Source of the DNA: Scalesia atractyloides
Lineage: Eukaryota > Streptophyta > Magnoliopsida > Asterales > Asteraceae
Direction of reading: 5' to 3'
Assembly: GCA_947069175.1 (NCBI GenBank)
Contig: CAMTDV010000030.1
Coordinates: forward strand, 93,057,916-93,121,915
Length of the DNA: 64,000 bases
A program made the translations under genes and the position numbers. Below the pieces are notes generated by a model. That model was not told the DNA's origin, searched no databases, and saw only the letters and a list, made by a program, of their open reading frames with translations. This document shows, piece by piece, positions 22,896 through 33,832 of this stretch (positions are counted from its first letter, which is position 1; each line of letters starts with the position of its first letter).

Positions 22896-22910
22896 GTATC
22901 CCCTACTTTT
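22896..22910 (-). promoter_or_regulatory. polypurine tract of the gypsy-type element
   Basis: On the minus strand AAAAGTAGGGGATAC lies directly before the 3' LTR start TGTAACATCC. It is the expected second-strand primer position. Confidence 0.85.
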
Positions 22911-23705
22911 AGAAATTTCGTCCCGAAATTTAAGTAGTGGTATGTTTGACTCGAAAGGAGGGTGGTTTTGACAATTACATACTTAGAAGGGGTAAGAGTT
23001 TAAATTTTATTTGAGGCGATAACGTTCCTAGTAAGGGTTGAATACCCTGCTACAGGAATCGCTTTTTGGTGGCTAAGATAAGGAATATTGATAAACAGAG
23101 TTGATTGACTAGGTATGATCTCATGCACAAGAGTTTTGAGAGAATCGATACGTTTGGAAAGATAAGGTTATATCCTAAAACAAAACTTCTACCATGACAA
23201 TACTAAAACCTACATGGAACTTCTCATAATCCCCTGACAATGCCTCTGATCCTTTGGCAAGAATACTTATATATAGGAAGTACCAGCGGCGTATCCACCA
23301 TATTCTTGTCAAATTTTCATTGGCTTTATCAGTAAATTATGATTAGTTCTATGTGACTCTAAAACATAAACAAACACAACAACCAAAACTTGAGTCTCAA
23401 ATCTGAAAGTATACATGATTGAATGATGACAATACCTCTCTCGTTTGTTATGATGAAGGGGTTAGTCTATGTAAATGTGAGACACAACCCAACTTCTTTG
23501 AATGATGAGATTGAGATACGTCGAGATGTATGATGATATGAATGTTAAAGCAGTGAGTATAAAACAAAACTGAAATAGTAATTCGCATTAAGATTCCTGG
23601 ATAAATTTCAAATTTATACTCGAGATACGTAAAGATTGATATACCATAAAGAAAACATAAAAACTAAACGGTTGGAGTTGAGTCTCGATTCTTGGTGAAG
23701 GAAGA
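22911..23705 (-). other. noncoding 3' internal region of the gypsy-type element
   Basis: About 0.8 kb between the Gag stop and the polypurine tract, where a full element would carry the end of pol. I find no RT, RNase H or integrase motif in any frame. Confidence 0.7.
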
Positions 23706-25055
23706 CTAGTTGGGTGGTTCGTTTGGGCCGTTATTATCTTCAACAGGATTGGCGTTGATGTTGTAAGCTCTTCCTCTTGCTGGTGGTGGAGCTGGGTTTG
23801 CTTGATTTGCTTGGTTAACTGGGTTTGCTTGAGCTTGGGCGTTTACGATGTTAACCAATCGAGGACACGTGTTTCTAAAATGGGTAGGGTCGCCACAATT
23901 AAAACAAGCTCGAACATATGGAAACATGGGGTATTGGGGTTGTTGATAAGTTTGGATCATGCTTGGAGTAGGGGGTGAGGTTTGGTTTTGAGAGGTGCGG
24001 CAAACCTTGCTCAAATGACCATAGCGTCCACAATTCGCACATAGTCGACAAGGTAAGGTAGATGGATGGTGATAAAAATAGGTGTTGCATTGAGAGTGAG
24101 GTCCAAAGTAAGGTTTCTTATTTGGGTAAGTTGCGTTGGGTGCTACTTGAGTGATTGGGATAGCTTGGAGGGGTACGGCTTGTGAGGCTGGTTGATTGCG
24201 TTGGGTGACAGCGAAAGTTTGCCCATCTCGTTTTCTCTTAGAAATGGGTTGAGAAGGGGATTCGGTTTGGGTGGAGTTTGAGGTTTCAGTTGATGCTTTA
24301 TCCTTCTTCTTCTCCTCCTTGAAGTCCTTATTCCGTATGCGGTTCTCGGTGAGCTCTGTAGCTAACTCCATTGCTGCTTCCAAAGTTGCAGGTGTGGTAC
24401 TTATTACAGGGTCTTGAATTGTTGAAGGAAGACCTCGAATGTAGTGCTCGATCAAACGGTAGAGAGGAGTGAACAAGTTGGGGACCATCTGATTCAACTC
24501 GAGAAATCTCTTGTTGTATGTGGTGTGGTCGCCCTCCTTTTGTTTCAAAGAATAGAACTCATCTTCTAATTTCTTGATTTCGCTTCTTGGACAGAAACGT
24601 CTTGTCATGATCTCCCTCAATTCTTCCCAAGTCAAAGTCATAGTATTCTCAGTACCTCGCTTGGCCTTCTCTGTATTCCACCATGTAAGTGCTACTCCAA
24701 ACAAACGACCGGTAGCATATCGCACCTTGCGATCATCGGGGCAGTCGCAATTGAGAAAAGTGTTTTCCATCTCCTCAAACCAATGGAGGAGAGCAGTGAC
24801 ACCTTCAGTCCCTTCGTATTTTGGAGGGTCGCAGGATTTGAAGTGCTTGAAGGTGCATTTAGTGGTATTTGGGGGAGGGTTGACAACATTTTGATCTTCT
24901 TGATTGATTGGGTTGGCGGGATTAGTGGTAAGGGCTTGTTGAACTTGAACTACGATGTTGGGTATTACGGCCGCCATTTGTTGAGCGATTTAGGCAGCCA
25001 TGCGCTCGCGGGATTTTCCTGCTTTCATTTTTCTACGAGCGAGACTAGAAGACAT
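23706..25055 (-). pseudogene. Ty3/gypsy gag with one early stop
   Basis: Long Gag frame of 423 aa from the ATG at 24977. An upstream in-frame ATG at 25055 (MSSSLARRKMKAGKSRERMAA) is separated by a TAA at 24990-24992. That was probably the original start, so the stop truncates by about 25 residues; the downstream ATG may rescue it. The capsid-like Retrotrans_gag region spans about 50-225 (LLHWFEEMENTF, RLFGVALTWW, RRFCPRSEIKKLEDEF). A basic linker follows. Two CCHC zinc knuckles lie at residues 313-326 and 358-371. It ends in a Pro/Asn-rich tail and stops with no protease following. Otherwise the frame is intact, suggesting recent activity as a Gag donor or passenger. Confidence 0.92.
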
Positions 25056-25882
25056 CTACAAGGAATATGCATCGAGAGTATGAGTTTGACGTTTTAGGTG
25101 TCATGTGTCGTATTTAGGAATGAACATTCATAAAATAAATATAGAATAATAAATCTACTACATCCATAGGATGTCTTGGGCTTTGCTCGTAATTGGGCCT
25201 TGCATGCCGCCATACTTCACCTTCGTAATCATGTGGGCCCCCATGATTACCGGGTCTTTCATATGGTTCGCATGTGTTAGCCTGGTAATGTACACTAAAA
25301 CCCGGAGAAAATCGAGAAATATGTATGTAACATGAAATTCGGAGCGCATCCAGGTGTGGACACGGTGACACCTCAAAGTGGGGTTAGTTCGAACGACGTT
25401 TGGTGTGGCATGCTTTGGTCTAATAGGTCCTTCGTACCCTCATCGTTAGTCCCCAGGTAGGCAAACTGGTCCGTTATATTGGATTTATACGAATGCCAAC
25501 CTAGACAGGACGTTCCGACTACCGGTACTTGTACCCTTACAGTTACTACATGCCCGTCGTAGAACTCACTTTGATGAGATTGAAAAACGAAAAATGCGAC
25601 GAAATCTTGAATAAAGGAATATGAGGATGACTTGAATATGTGAACATTGATATATGCGTGATGAATGTATATGTAAGCATGTTATGTTTGACAATAAGTA
25701 TAACTTATTAAATATCCCACAATATGATAGTGGAAGTGTTTGCATGCATTTGTGTATGTAATAAATACAAAACAAATAAACATCATGAGTTTGCATGTAA
25801 CCACATAAACAATTAAAATCTAATCAACTATAGTATAGGCTCTAAGGGTCTAATAACCTATCCTATATCCCTATAGTCAAAA
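25056..25882 (-). other. 5' leader of the gypsy-type element
   Basis: Noncoding 0.8 kb between the primer-binding site and gag. In this element class it would contain packaging signals. Small frames on both strands show no domain. Confidence 0.6.
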
Positions 25883-25894
25883 GCTCTGATACCA
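25883..25894 (-). promoter_or_regulatory. primer-binding site, tRNA-iMet type
   Basis: The minus strand reads TGGTATCAGAGC three bases after the 5' LTR end. It is complementary to the 3' end of plant initiator tRNA-Met. Confidence 0.95.
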
Positions 25895-26910
25895 ATTTGT
25901 CACACCCCGACCCGCAGCGGAAATGGTGATCGGGGCATGATGGGTTTTCATCAAAGCTCATTACATTTACTATAAAGTTTCATATTTGTTATTTCTTTTT
26001 AAAGGAAAACATTAGAATCAATCATACAAGTACAACATGTTCTATACATTTTTCAAGACTTCATTATTTTTCTTCTAAGGCAATTTCTACGTGTTCCTTG
26101 CTTCAACCTGTCCACCTATATCATGTGTAAAAATAGGGTTTTTTGGTCAACAAAAGGTTGGCGAGTGAATCCTATGAAAACATTTAAACGCGTTTATTGT
26201 ATCGATTATAAAATAAAGTGCATAACCACATATGAGTAAACGTAAATGTAAATTTAATCACAAAACACGTAATATTAATTATTGCACACATATACACCAA
26301 ATGATTGATTTTGAGGCACGCGTTGTTCAACTCGTCTCCCACGAGGAACTGATGGGCCTAATGAATGATTTTGAGGCACGCGTTGTTCAACCCGTCTCCA
26401 ACGAGGAACTGATGGGCCTAATGAATTGATTTGCACGCCACTTGACTAAATGTAAACACACATTACAACAAACAATATTTACATTATAAGTTTAGATCAT
26501 ATAATGGTAATGGCACGAGTTTGAATAAGCGAATTAATTTAAGCGACACATGATACACCCCAAAACATGAATAAAAAAGAGAATTTGTAAGAATTCACTC
26601 ACTGTGGTTGCGTTTCTTGAATTGATGATGAATGCGCACGAATTTGGATTTAACCACGAGAGTAACTAACCTAAATAATAACATAATAATTCGATAAATA
26701 AATAAACTTTTATTTGAGATTAATATTTTTAATTAGTGTTCTTAATGGGATTGTTAGATTTATTTTTGTGAGTTCAAGGAAATTTTCTAACTTCAAAAAT
26801 ATTATTTTTAAGTGTTTCTAATTGATTTTTAAATAAAATAAATAAATAAAAAGAAAATAAAAATTTTGAATTTTTTTAACCGTTGACCGGTCGGACCGTG
26901 TTAATTATGT

Positions 26911-27335
26911 GCGCTGAGTGAGGTTCGAACTCGTGACCTCCCGTATGCGTGCACGCAGCTCTACCAACTGAGCTACGTGTCTAACCCGAAATAATATCAA
27001 TTTTAATTATATATATATACTAGCTAGGTTAATACGGATTTTATTTATTTTAAAAAGATTTATAATTCTACAAAACCGGTGGAGATTTCATGATTCGAAC
27101 CCGTGGCTATCGACTTTTATTGCACCCAGCCCAACCAACTGGGCTGGGTGTCTAACCCGTTATAGTCAGAATTTATATTATATTTATACACATACTGAAG
27201 CGAATCTGATTAAGCTTGTTTTAAAAAGGAACATTTTATTTCAGGAAAACCGGCGTGGCACTAGGCTCGAACTCGGGACCGTGATTTAAAATTGCACACA
27301 GTCTACCACTGGACTGTGTGTCTAACCCGGTATAA
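26911..27335 (-). repeat. three tRNA-like modules in the 5' LTR
   Basis: Copies of the modules described at 21492. The first is at 26911-26982, the second at about 27085-27157 and the third at about 27258-27327. The fourth (plus-strand) module is at about 30454-30523, beyond the nested insertion. Confidence 0.8.
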
Positions 27336-27792
27336 TTTCCGATTTTAAATACATTTAACTATTGGTTTCAGTTCATCTTCTTCATTAAACCCAAAGCCCA
27401 GTACATAACCCGCCTGAAATCGATTTTTAGACAATTCTGGGTGATTGTTCAAAGATTCGTAACATACAGAATGATAGATAGAGAAGTTAAAGAAATATAC
27501 CAACTAGAAGTAAAATCTCGGTTTTCCGGTGAAAATCTCCGGCGAGTGCACCAAATTCCGGCGATGTATTTCTTGCGACAGAGACTCTACAGGGAGTTTA
27601 AGGTGAGTGTGGGTGATTTCGGTCTGAGCTCTAGATGTCCTGTTTATAAAGTAAGGCAACAGTGGGATAGATTCTTCGGTTTTCCGGCGATTTGCAGAAA
27701 ATTCCGGCGAGGTGTTCTTGATGAATAGAGACTTGTAGAGAGAGGTTAGCGAGAGTGTGTGTGCATTCCAATGGGTTCTCAGAGCTCCTATT

Positions 27793-30184
27793 TGTCACAC
27801 CCTGACCCGCAGCGGAAATGGTGATCAGGGCATGATTGGGTTTTCATCAAAGCTCATGACATTTATTATAAGGTTTCATATTTATTATTACAATTTAAAG
27901 GAGAATCATTACAATCAAATCATACAAGTACAACATGTTCTATACATCTTTCTAGACTTCATTATTTTTCTTCTAAGGCAATTTCCTACGTGTTCCTTGC
28001 TTCATCCTGTCCACCTGTATCATGTGTAAAAATAGGTTTTTTGGGTCAACAAAAAGTTGGCGAGTGAATCCTATGAAAACATTTAAACGTGTTTATTGAA
28101 TCAATTATAAAATAAAGTGCATAACCACATATGAGTAAATGTAGATGTAAATTTATTCACAAAACACATAATATTAAATATTGCACACACATAGACCAAA
28201 TGATTGTTTTTGAGGCACGCGTTGTTGAACTCGTCTCCCACGAGGAACTGATGGGCCTAATGAATGAGTTTTGAGGCACGCGTTGTTCAACGAACTGATG
28301 GGCCTAATGAATGTTTTGCATACAACTTGACAATATGTAATACATCACAACAAACAATATTTACATTCTAAGTTTAGATCATATAATGGTATAGCACGAG
28401 TTTGAATAAGCGAATTAATTTAAGCGACACATGATACACCCCAAAACATGAATAAAAAGGGGAATTTGTAAGAATTCACTCACAGTGGTTGCGTTTCTGG
28501 GATTGATGATGAATGCGCACGAATTTGGATTTAACCACGAGAGAAACTAACCTAAATAATAACATAATGGTTCGGTAAATAAGTGGATTTTTATTTGAGA
28601 TTAATAATTTTAATTCATAACCTTAATAGAATTTCTAGATTTATTTTTGTGAGTTTAAGGACATTTTATAACTTTAAAAATATTATTTTTAAGTATTTGT
28701 AATTGATTTTTAAATTAAATAAATAAAAAAATATAAAAATGTTGACTTTTTGACTTTGACCGTTGACCGGGCGTTGACCGTTGACCGGTCGGACCGTGTT
28801 TATTATATGCGCTGAGTGAGGTTCGAACTCGTGACCTCCCGTACGCGTGCACGCAGCTCTACCAACTGAGCTACGTGTCTAACCCGAAATAATCTCGTTT
28901 TTAATTATATATATATACAAATTAGATTAATTCATTTCTGTCTTTATTTAAAAACTTGATAATTGCCAGAACCGGTTACAGAAGCAGGATTCAAACTCGG
29001 GACCTGTGGTTTAACTTTGCACACAGTCCACCGCTGGACTGTGTGTCTAACCTGGTTAGAATACTGGTTTTTATTAAACTTAAATACTAACTGGAAGGTG
29101 TTCTGGGGCCTTTCAAAAAAATTTGAGATTTATCACAGGAAATCGGTTAAGTGCACGAATCAAACTCGGGACGTGTGGTTTAAAATTGCACACAGTCCAC
29201 CACTGGACTGTGTGTCTAACCCGTTTAAAAATCCATTTTAAATTAAACTTATATATTAACAGTGCTTCATCTTCTTCAGTTTATGAAACCAGAGAATCAA
29301 CACGACTGTTTAATCAATAATTCTTGTTGAATTAGTTGATTGAGTATTACTGATTAACGAAATTAATTTAAACAGAAAGGTTTTAAGGATGTTGTACCGA
29401 ACAGGTGTGATCTCCGACGAATTTCCGGTGACTGAAACTTTTCCGGCGACGTGTAACTTGCGACAGAGGATCTTCAGGAAGTTTGAGGTGAGTGTGGGTG
29501 ACTTCTGTCGAAGCTCTAGAAGTCCTATTTATAGAGTAAGGCAAAAGAGATGAAATGGGTTCGGTTTTCCGGCGACTTGCAGAGAATTCCGGCGAGTTGC
29601 AGAAAATTTCCGGCGACTTGCAGCGAGGTTTTTCAGAGTGAGTTTGAGAGTGATAAACGAGTTGGATTGAGGAATTTAGCCCTGTATTTATAGGCTGCTA
29701 TGGTGAGGTTTGATTTCGGTTAAATCAGCGGTTATGACTGAAATTGGGGCTAGACATCGGTTATAACCGATGTCGTCGACGGTTATAGCGTTATAGTCAA
29801 AAGGAATAATGGCTGAACTCGCGGATTGCCGGATTTTCCGGTGATTGCGAGTTCTGTCGCGCTGAAAGTCCGATTTCGAATTCGAGTTTTATGTTAAGTA
29901 TTATTTATTTTGGTATTATTCCAAACTCAAGTGTGTGGCGGAGTGGTGTGTTGGTTGTTTGGTTATATGCGAGACCCGGGTTCGAATCCCGGCGTCTCCT
30001 GTTTATTTTTTTTGTTCAGTTTTTATTATAATTATAAAGTATGTTTTTTAAATTCCAATTTATTTATTAATTATGTATCGTTTAAAATTAAAATAAACAA
30101 TATATACGCGACGAAAATTTTGACTAACTATTCGGTTAATAAACGAAGCGGGTTTTGGAAACCCATTTTTTGACGGATGTTACA
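27793..30184 (-). mobile_element. solo LTR nested in the gypsy 5' LTR
   Basis: 2392 bp, TGTCACACCCTG to GACGGATGTTACA on plus. It is flanked by the perfect duplication CTATT (27788-27792 and 30185-30189). It has the same architecture as its host LTR but is clearly diverged, so it is a related subfamily, left after LTR-LTR recombination. Two possible TATA motifs (TATAAATA, minus) are at 29526-29533 and 29695-29702. Confidence 0.93.
28809..29218 (-). repeat. tRNA-like modules in the nested solo LTR
   Basis: At 28809-28880 (same 72-nt layout as 21492), about 28980-29048 and about 29153-29218. The last two both carry CAGTCCA..G.TGGACTGTGTG. A plus-strand module is at about 29931-29999 (TGGCGGAGTGG then GGGTTCGAATCCC). 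Confidence 0.8.
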
Positions 30185-30711
30185 CTATTTATAGAAGAGG
30201 ATGTCGTACAATATAAACTTCGGTTTCGGTCAAAATGGGTTATGGGGGATTGATTGCTTAGCTAATTGGACGCATTTTGACTCGATTTGAGTCTTGGTTC
30301 AAGACTGGAAGCATTTTCTTCGGTTATTTGCGAAGAATTCACAAATCTATGGTGATTGCCGGGGATTACAGCCGTTACTGGGCGCAACTTTGAATCAGTC
30401 TAGGAGATTATTAATACATAAAAGATTTGTTTGATTAAATCCTTTCAGATGTTGAGGTGTGGTGTAGCGGTGTGAAGTGTGTTTGGTTATAGGCGAGACC
30501 CGGGTTCGAAACCCGGCGTCTACATTAATTTTTTTGTTCATTAATTATTAGTAATTTTTAATTATGGTTTTTAAATTCTAATATATTTATTAATTATGTA
30601 TCGTTTAAATTTAATTTGAGCAATAAATATGCAATGAAAATTATAACTGGATATTTGATTAATAAACGAAGTGGTTTTGGAAACCCGTTTTTCGACGGAT
30701 GTTACAACAAC

Positions 30712-31215
30712 ACCCACAACCACAAACCGGTCAGAACCGTCGCCACCGCCGCCGTCCCCGCCGGCCAGAACTGCCGTCGTCGCCGGGTGCCGACGCCGCT
30801 AGGACCGCCGGCCACCACCTCCGCTACCCGACCCGAACCCGTGCTTCGCTAGTTCGTATAACTAGCACTTGTTCGTTGAACCTCGGTGTCTCAATCGGTT
30901 TATTACTAACCGAAGGTACAACTAAACACCCTATGGTTTTCGTTTATATTTCGTGTTTGCATGTCGGTGACTTTGTTTCATTACGGGCATTCCTTGGTAT
31001 AAAAGTGTTCATATTATTTTGTTACATACGCTTCCGTTGCCTAAAATGTATATATGTATTTTTCAACTAGTTAAAGTTTATTTTAACCAACATATATATA
31101 CATGTACACTTACTTGTCAAAAGTGTTTTGACTAATCTTTATAACAAATAAACACATACATATATGAACCGGGCTCATAAAAATAAAATTAAAATTATAC
31201 CATGGACTTCCTACA
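30712..31215 (+). repeat. copia left LTR, second part
   Basis: Resumes after the ACAAC duplication. It has a GC-rich stretch (about 30720-30840) and ends CCATGGACTTCCTACA. It matches the right LTR at 39331-39815 with a small deletion or insertion near 31075. Confidence 0.93.
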
Positions 31216-32582
31216 GTGGTACTCACAACATGCAAATCGAAACCGGTCTTTATTTTTCACCGGAATAATAAATCACAAACTTTAAAAGTCTAAAGTTTTT
31301 TATTTATTTTATTTTAGGCAATATATATTTTGGTCATGTTTAATTGTTTATATTTGGTTGACCAAAACTTGCCTCCATAAACCTTTGGTAATGTTGAATA
31401 TGTAAATCGGGCCCGACCTTGTGATTATGTTTTATATTTGGTTTTGTCTATGGTTTTGGCCCATTTTGCGGCTCAAAGTTATAATATATTAGTTTATGGT
31501 TTTGGCCCCTTTTGTGGTTCAAAGTTGTAATAGATAGGGTTTTTAGTATTTATTATGTTTACTTGTTAAATATTGTTGATACGAAGACCCGTAAAGAACC
31601 CGAAGCTAAACCGAATGCCAAGAGGAGTCTTGGAGTTAGTGGGAATCGCTCAAGACAACAAGTCTACCTTGTGGTTGTTTTGTTGTGACCGTGACCGTGA
31701 CCCCTTGATCTTGCTATTTGGCTCTAGCAAGATCATAACCATGCCCATATGATTTACATATTCATTTTTTTTATTATGGTTGCTTATTAATAAATGTTAT
31801 TACAAATCAACCTAATACCAATACGCATTTTAAAAGGGGTTTTAAAAATGAAATCGAGAAAAGGCAAGTTCTAGCAACTTGTAAATTTTTATAACCACTA
31901 GAGTTTTAAAATATGTTTTTTTTTCTCACATCTTTAAAACTTACAAACTTAATATTCTACGCTATTAACTTTAATTGGTTATTTCAAGTCACTAAAACTT
32001 AGTTTTATAGGTTATCTAAAACTAATTGTCCCAAGAGGTGAAAGGGTCCTTTTGGTATAGTCACAAATTTAATATCTAAATTAAAACTCGACTATAACGA
32101 CCCTATTTGGTAAAATTAAAATCAATGGTCTATGCCATCCTACTACTAGTAACACTTGGGGCATAATGCAAACCATCGGTGTTGGAGCCACAGCACAACA
32201 CTTGGTGTCTATTTTATTCTTCCAAGGTGCAAGGGCTTCGTCGACACATCCGACCCTTCCACATGTGACCGTTTTAGGACGACTATTACTTTTCTTCTCG
32301 TGTTACGTGCTACAGCTGTCTCGAGAATAAAAGTGGCATAGATGAGACCAAACGTATCAATGCAAGGGCGAAAGGTTGTCCTCGCAGCCTCATAAACCCC
32401 GGGAGATGTGCTTTTTACACAATTGACAATCGTTGTCAGTCCGCTTGAACCTCTTGCTAATGTTGCGTGCTACAACTGCCTTTAGGAAGAGCTTCTAACC
32501 GGATTCTCGTTCCTTATCGTCTCACCTCACTAAATAAGGAAAATACATTGAAAATACTAATTAAATAATTTTTGCTTAACAG
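31216..32582 (+). other. copia 5' leader
   Basis: 1.4 kb between the left LTR and gag. TGGTACTCACAAC directly after the LTR is where the primer site should be, but it matches initiator tRNA-Met only at TGGTA. The rest is noncoding. It is long for a copia leader and may contain further old insertions. Confidence 0.55.
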
Positions 32583-33450
32583 ATGTCATCTGAAAACAAC
32601 TCCTCTTTTGCTCTGAAGTCCATACTTGAGAAAGACAAACTAAATAACACCAATTTCTTGAGTGGCACCGCAACTTGAGAATCGTTCTCAAAATGGCAAA
32701 AAAGCTTTAGGTTTTGGAAACCCCAATTCCAACAGCACCTGAAAATGGTACTGCTGCTGCGAAGAAGGCTTTCGATAAACATAAAGAAGATTCCCTAGAA
32801 GTTGGTTGCCTCATGCAAGCCACCATGTCTCCAGATCTTCAGAATAATATGTAAGACATGAATGCCTTTGACATGATTGAGCAACTCAAAGGCATGTTTC
32901 AGAAACAGGCCTGCCAGGAATGCTATGACACCATGAAACAGCTCATACGCTGTAAAATGCAAGAGGGTTCCTCAGTTAGTGCTCATGTCCTCAAGATGAA
33001 AGGAGACATCGACCAATTAAAGAAACTTGGTTATCCTCTCCAAGATGAGATGGCTGTTGACTTCATTCTCAACTCTCTTTCTAGTCACTATGATCAATTT
33101 GTTATGAACTTTAACATGAATGACTGGGTAAAGACAGTGCCAGAGCTACATGGGATGCTCAAAATGGCAGAGATGAACATTTCCAACAAAACAAACCAAG
33201 TGTTAATGGTTCGATCTGGTGGTGTTAGGAAGCCCAAAGCAAATAAAAGTCACAACAGCAAAAACAAAGGAAATGCTCCTGTTGCTGCCAAACCTGCCAC
33301 CAACAAGAGCAAACAAGCTGTGAAAGCCCCTCATTCAGAAGAGCGACAATGCTATGAGTGTAACAAGATGGGGCATTGGAAACGTAACTGCCCCGAGTAT
33401 CTTGCTAAGCTCAAAGCAAAGAAGGCCAATGGAGAAGGCACTTCTTCATA
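32583..33450 (+). pseudogene. copia gag, disrupted
   Basis: Begins MSSENNSSFALKSILEKDKL at 32583. A one-base shift occurs at about 32670, before WHRNLRIVLK, and stops at about 32709 and 32851 break it. The longest clean piece (32858-33487) has the copia Gag core (MKQLIRCKMQEGSSVSAHVL, LGYPLQDEMAVDFILNSL). It also has a single CCHC knuckle (CYECNKMGHWKRNC, about 33349-33390). It cannot make a normal Gag. Confidence 0.9.
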
Positions 33451-33498
33451 TTCTCATATATGTTATCGAGCTTTTCACTGTTTCTAGCAACACATGAG

Positions 33499-33832
33499 TA
33501 TTTGATACCGGATGTGGTTATCACATCGTCAATGTCTTGCAGGAGCCTGAAAAGTGGAAGAAACTTAAACCAGGGAACATGGAGCTCATTGTTGGCGATG
33601 GGAAGAAAGTCCCAGTTCTGGCAACTGGCACATTTAATCTTACATGTCCTTCTGGTCTTGTTGTTGTTTTGAACAATTGTCTTTTTGCACCTAGTTTGAC
33701 CAGGAACATCATTTCAGTTTCATTGTTGTTTGAACAAAGATTTAGATATGTTTTTAATGATGTCACTATTTCTGCTTATCTAATTGGTACTTACTATTTT
33801 GAGGCTAAACCTCGAAACAGTATATATGAAAT
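33499..33832 (+). pseudogene. copia protease region, interrupted
   Basis: FDTGCGYHIVN marks the Asp protease active site at about 33500-33530. It is followed by GDGKKVPVLATGTF and LFAPSLTRNIISV, typical of the copia protease to pre-integrase stretch. The frame is cut after NSIYE by the solo LTR at 33833 and resumes after 35318. Confidence 0.85.

Larger units (their letters stand above)
20471..30706 (-). mobile_element. gag-only Ty3/gypsy-type element, minus strand
   Basis: Nested in the copia left LTR with perfect 5-bp duplication ACAAC (20466-20470 and 30707-30711). The uninterrupted copia right LTR shows the empty site, CTCACAACACCCAC, at about 39325. LTRs read TGTAACATCCG...GTGTGACA on the minus strand. 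The 5' LTR is at 25898-30706 (with a further insertion) and the 3' LTR at 20471-22895. The primer-binding site is complementary to initiator tRNA-Met, and there is a polypurine tract. The internal 3.0 kb encodes only Gag; protease, RT and integrase are absent. It could move only with enzymes supplied by a relative. Confidence 0.93.
25898..30706 (-). repeat. gypsy-type 5' LTR, interrupted
   Basis: 25898-27792 plus 30190-30706, about 2412 bp without the nested insertion. It is nearly identical to the 3' LTR, which suggests a young element. The insertion falls in the TATA-like motif TATAAATAG. Differences include a single box-B hairpin and a short insertion at about 27583. Confidence 0.93.

Noticed and set aside
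31216..31230. Clear tRNA-Met primer site of the copia element
   Set aside because: Only TGGTA matches at the expected place; the rest (CTCACAAC) does not. I report it as degenerate and not as a defined site.
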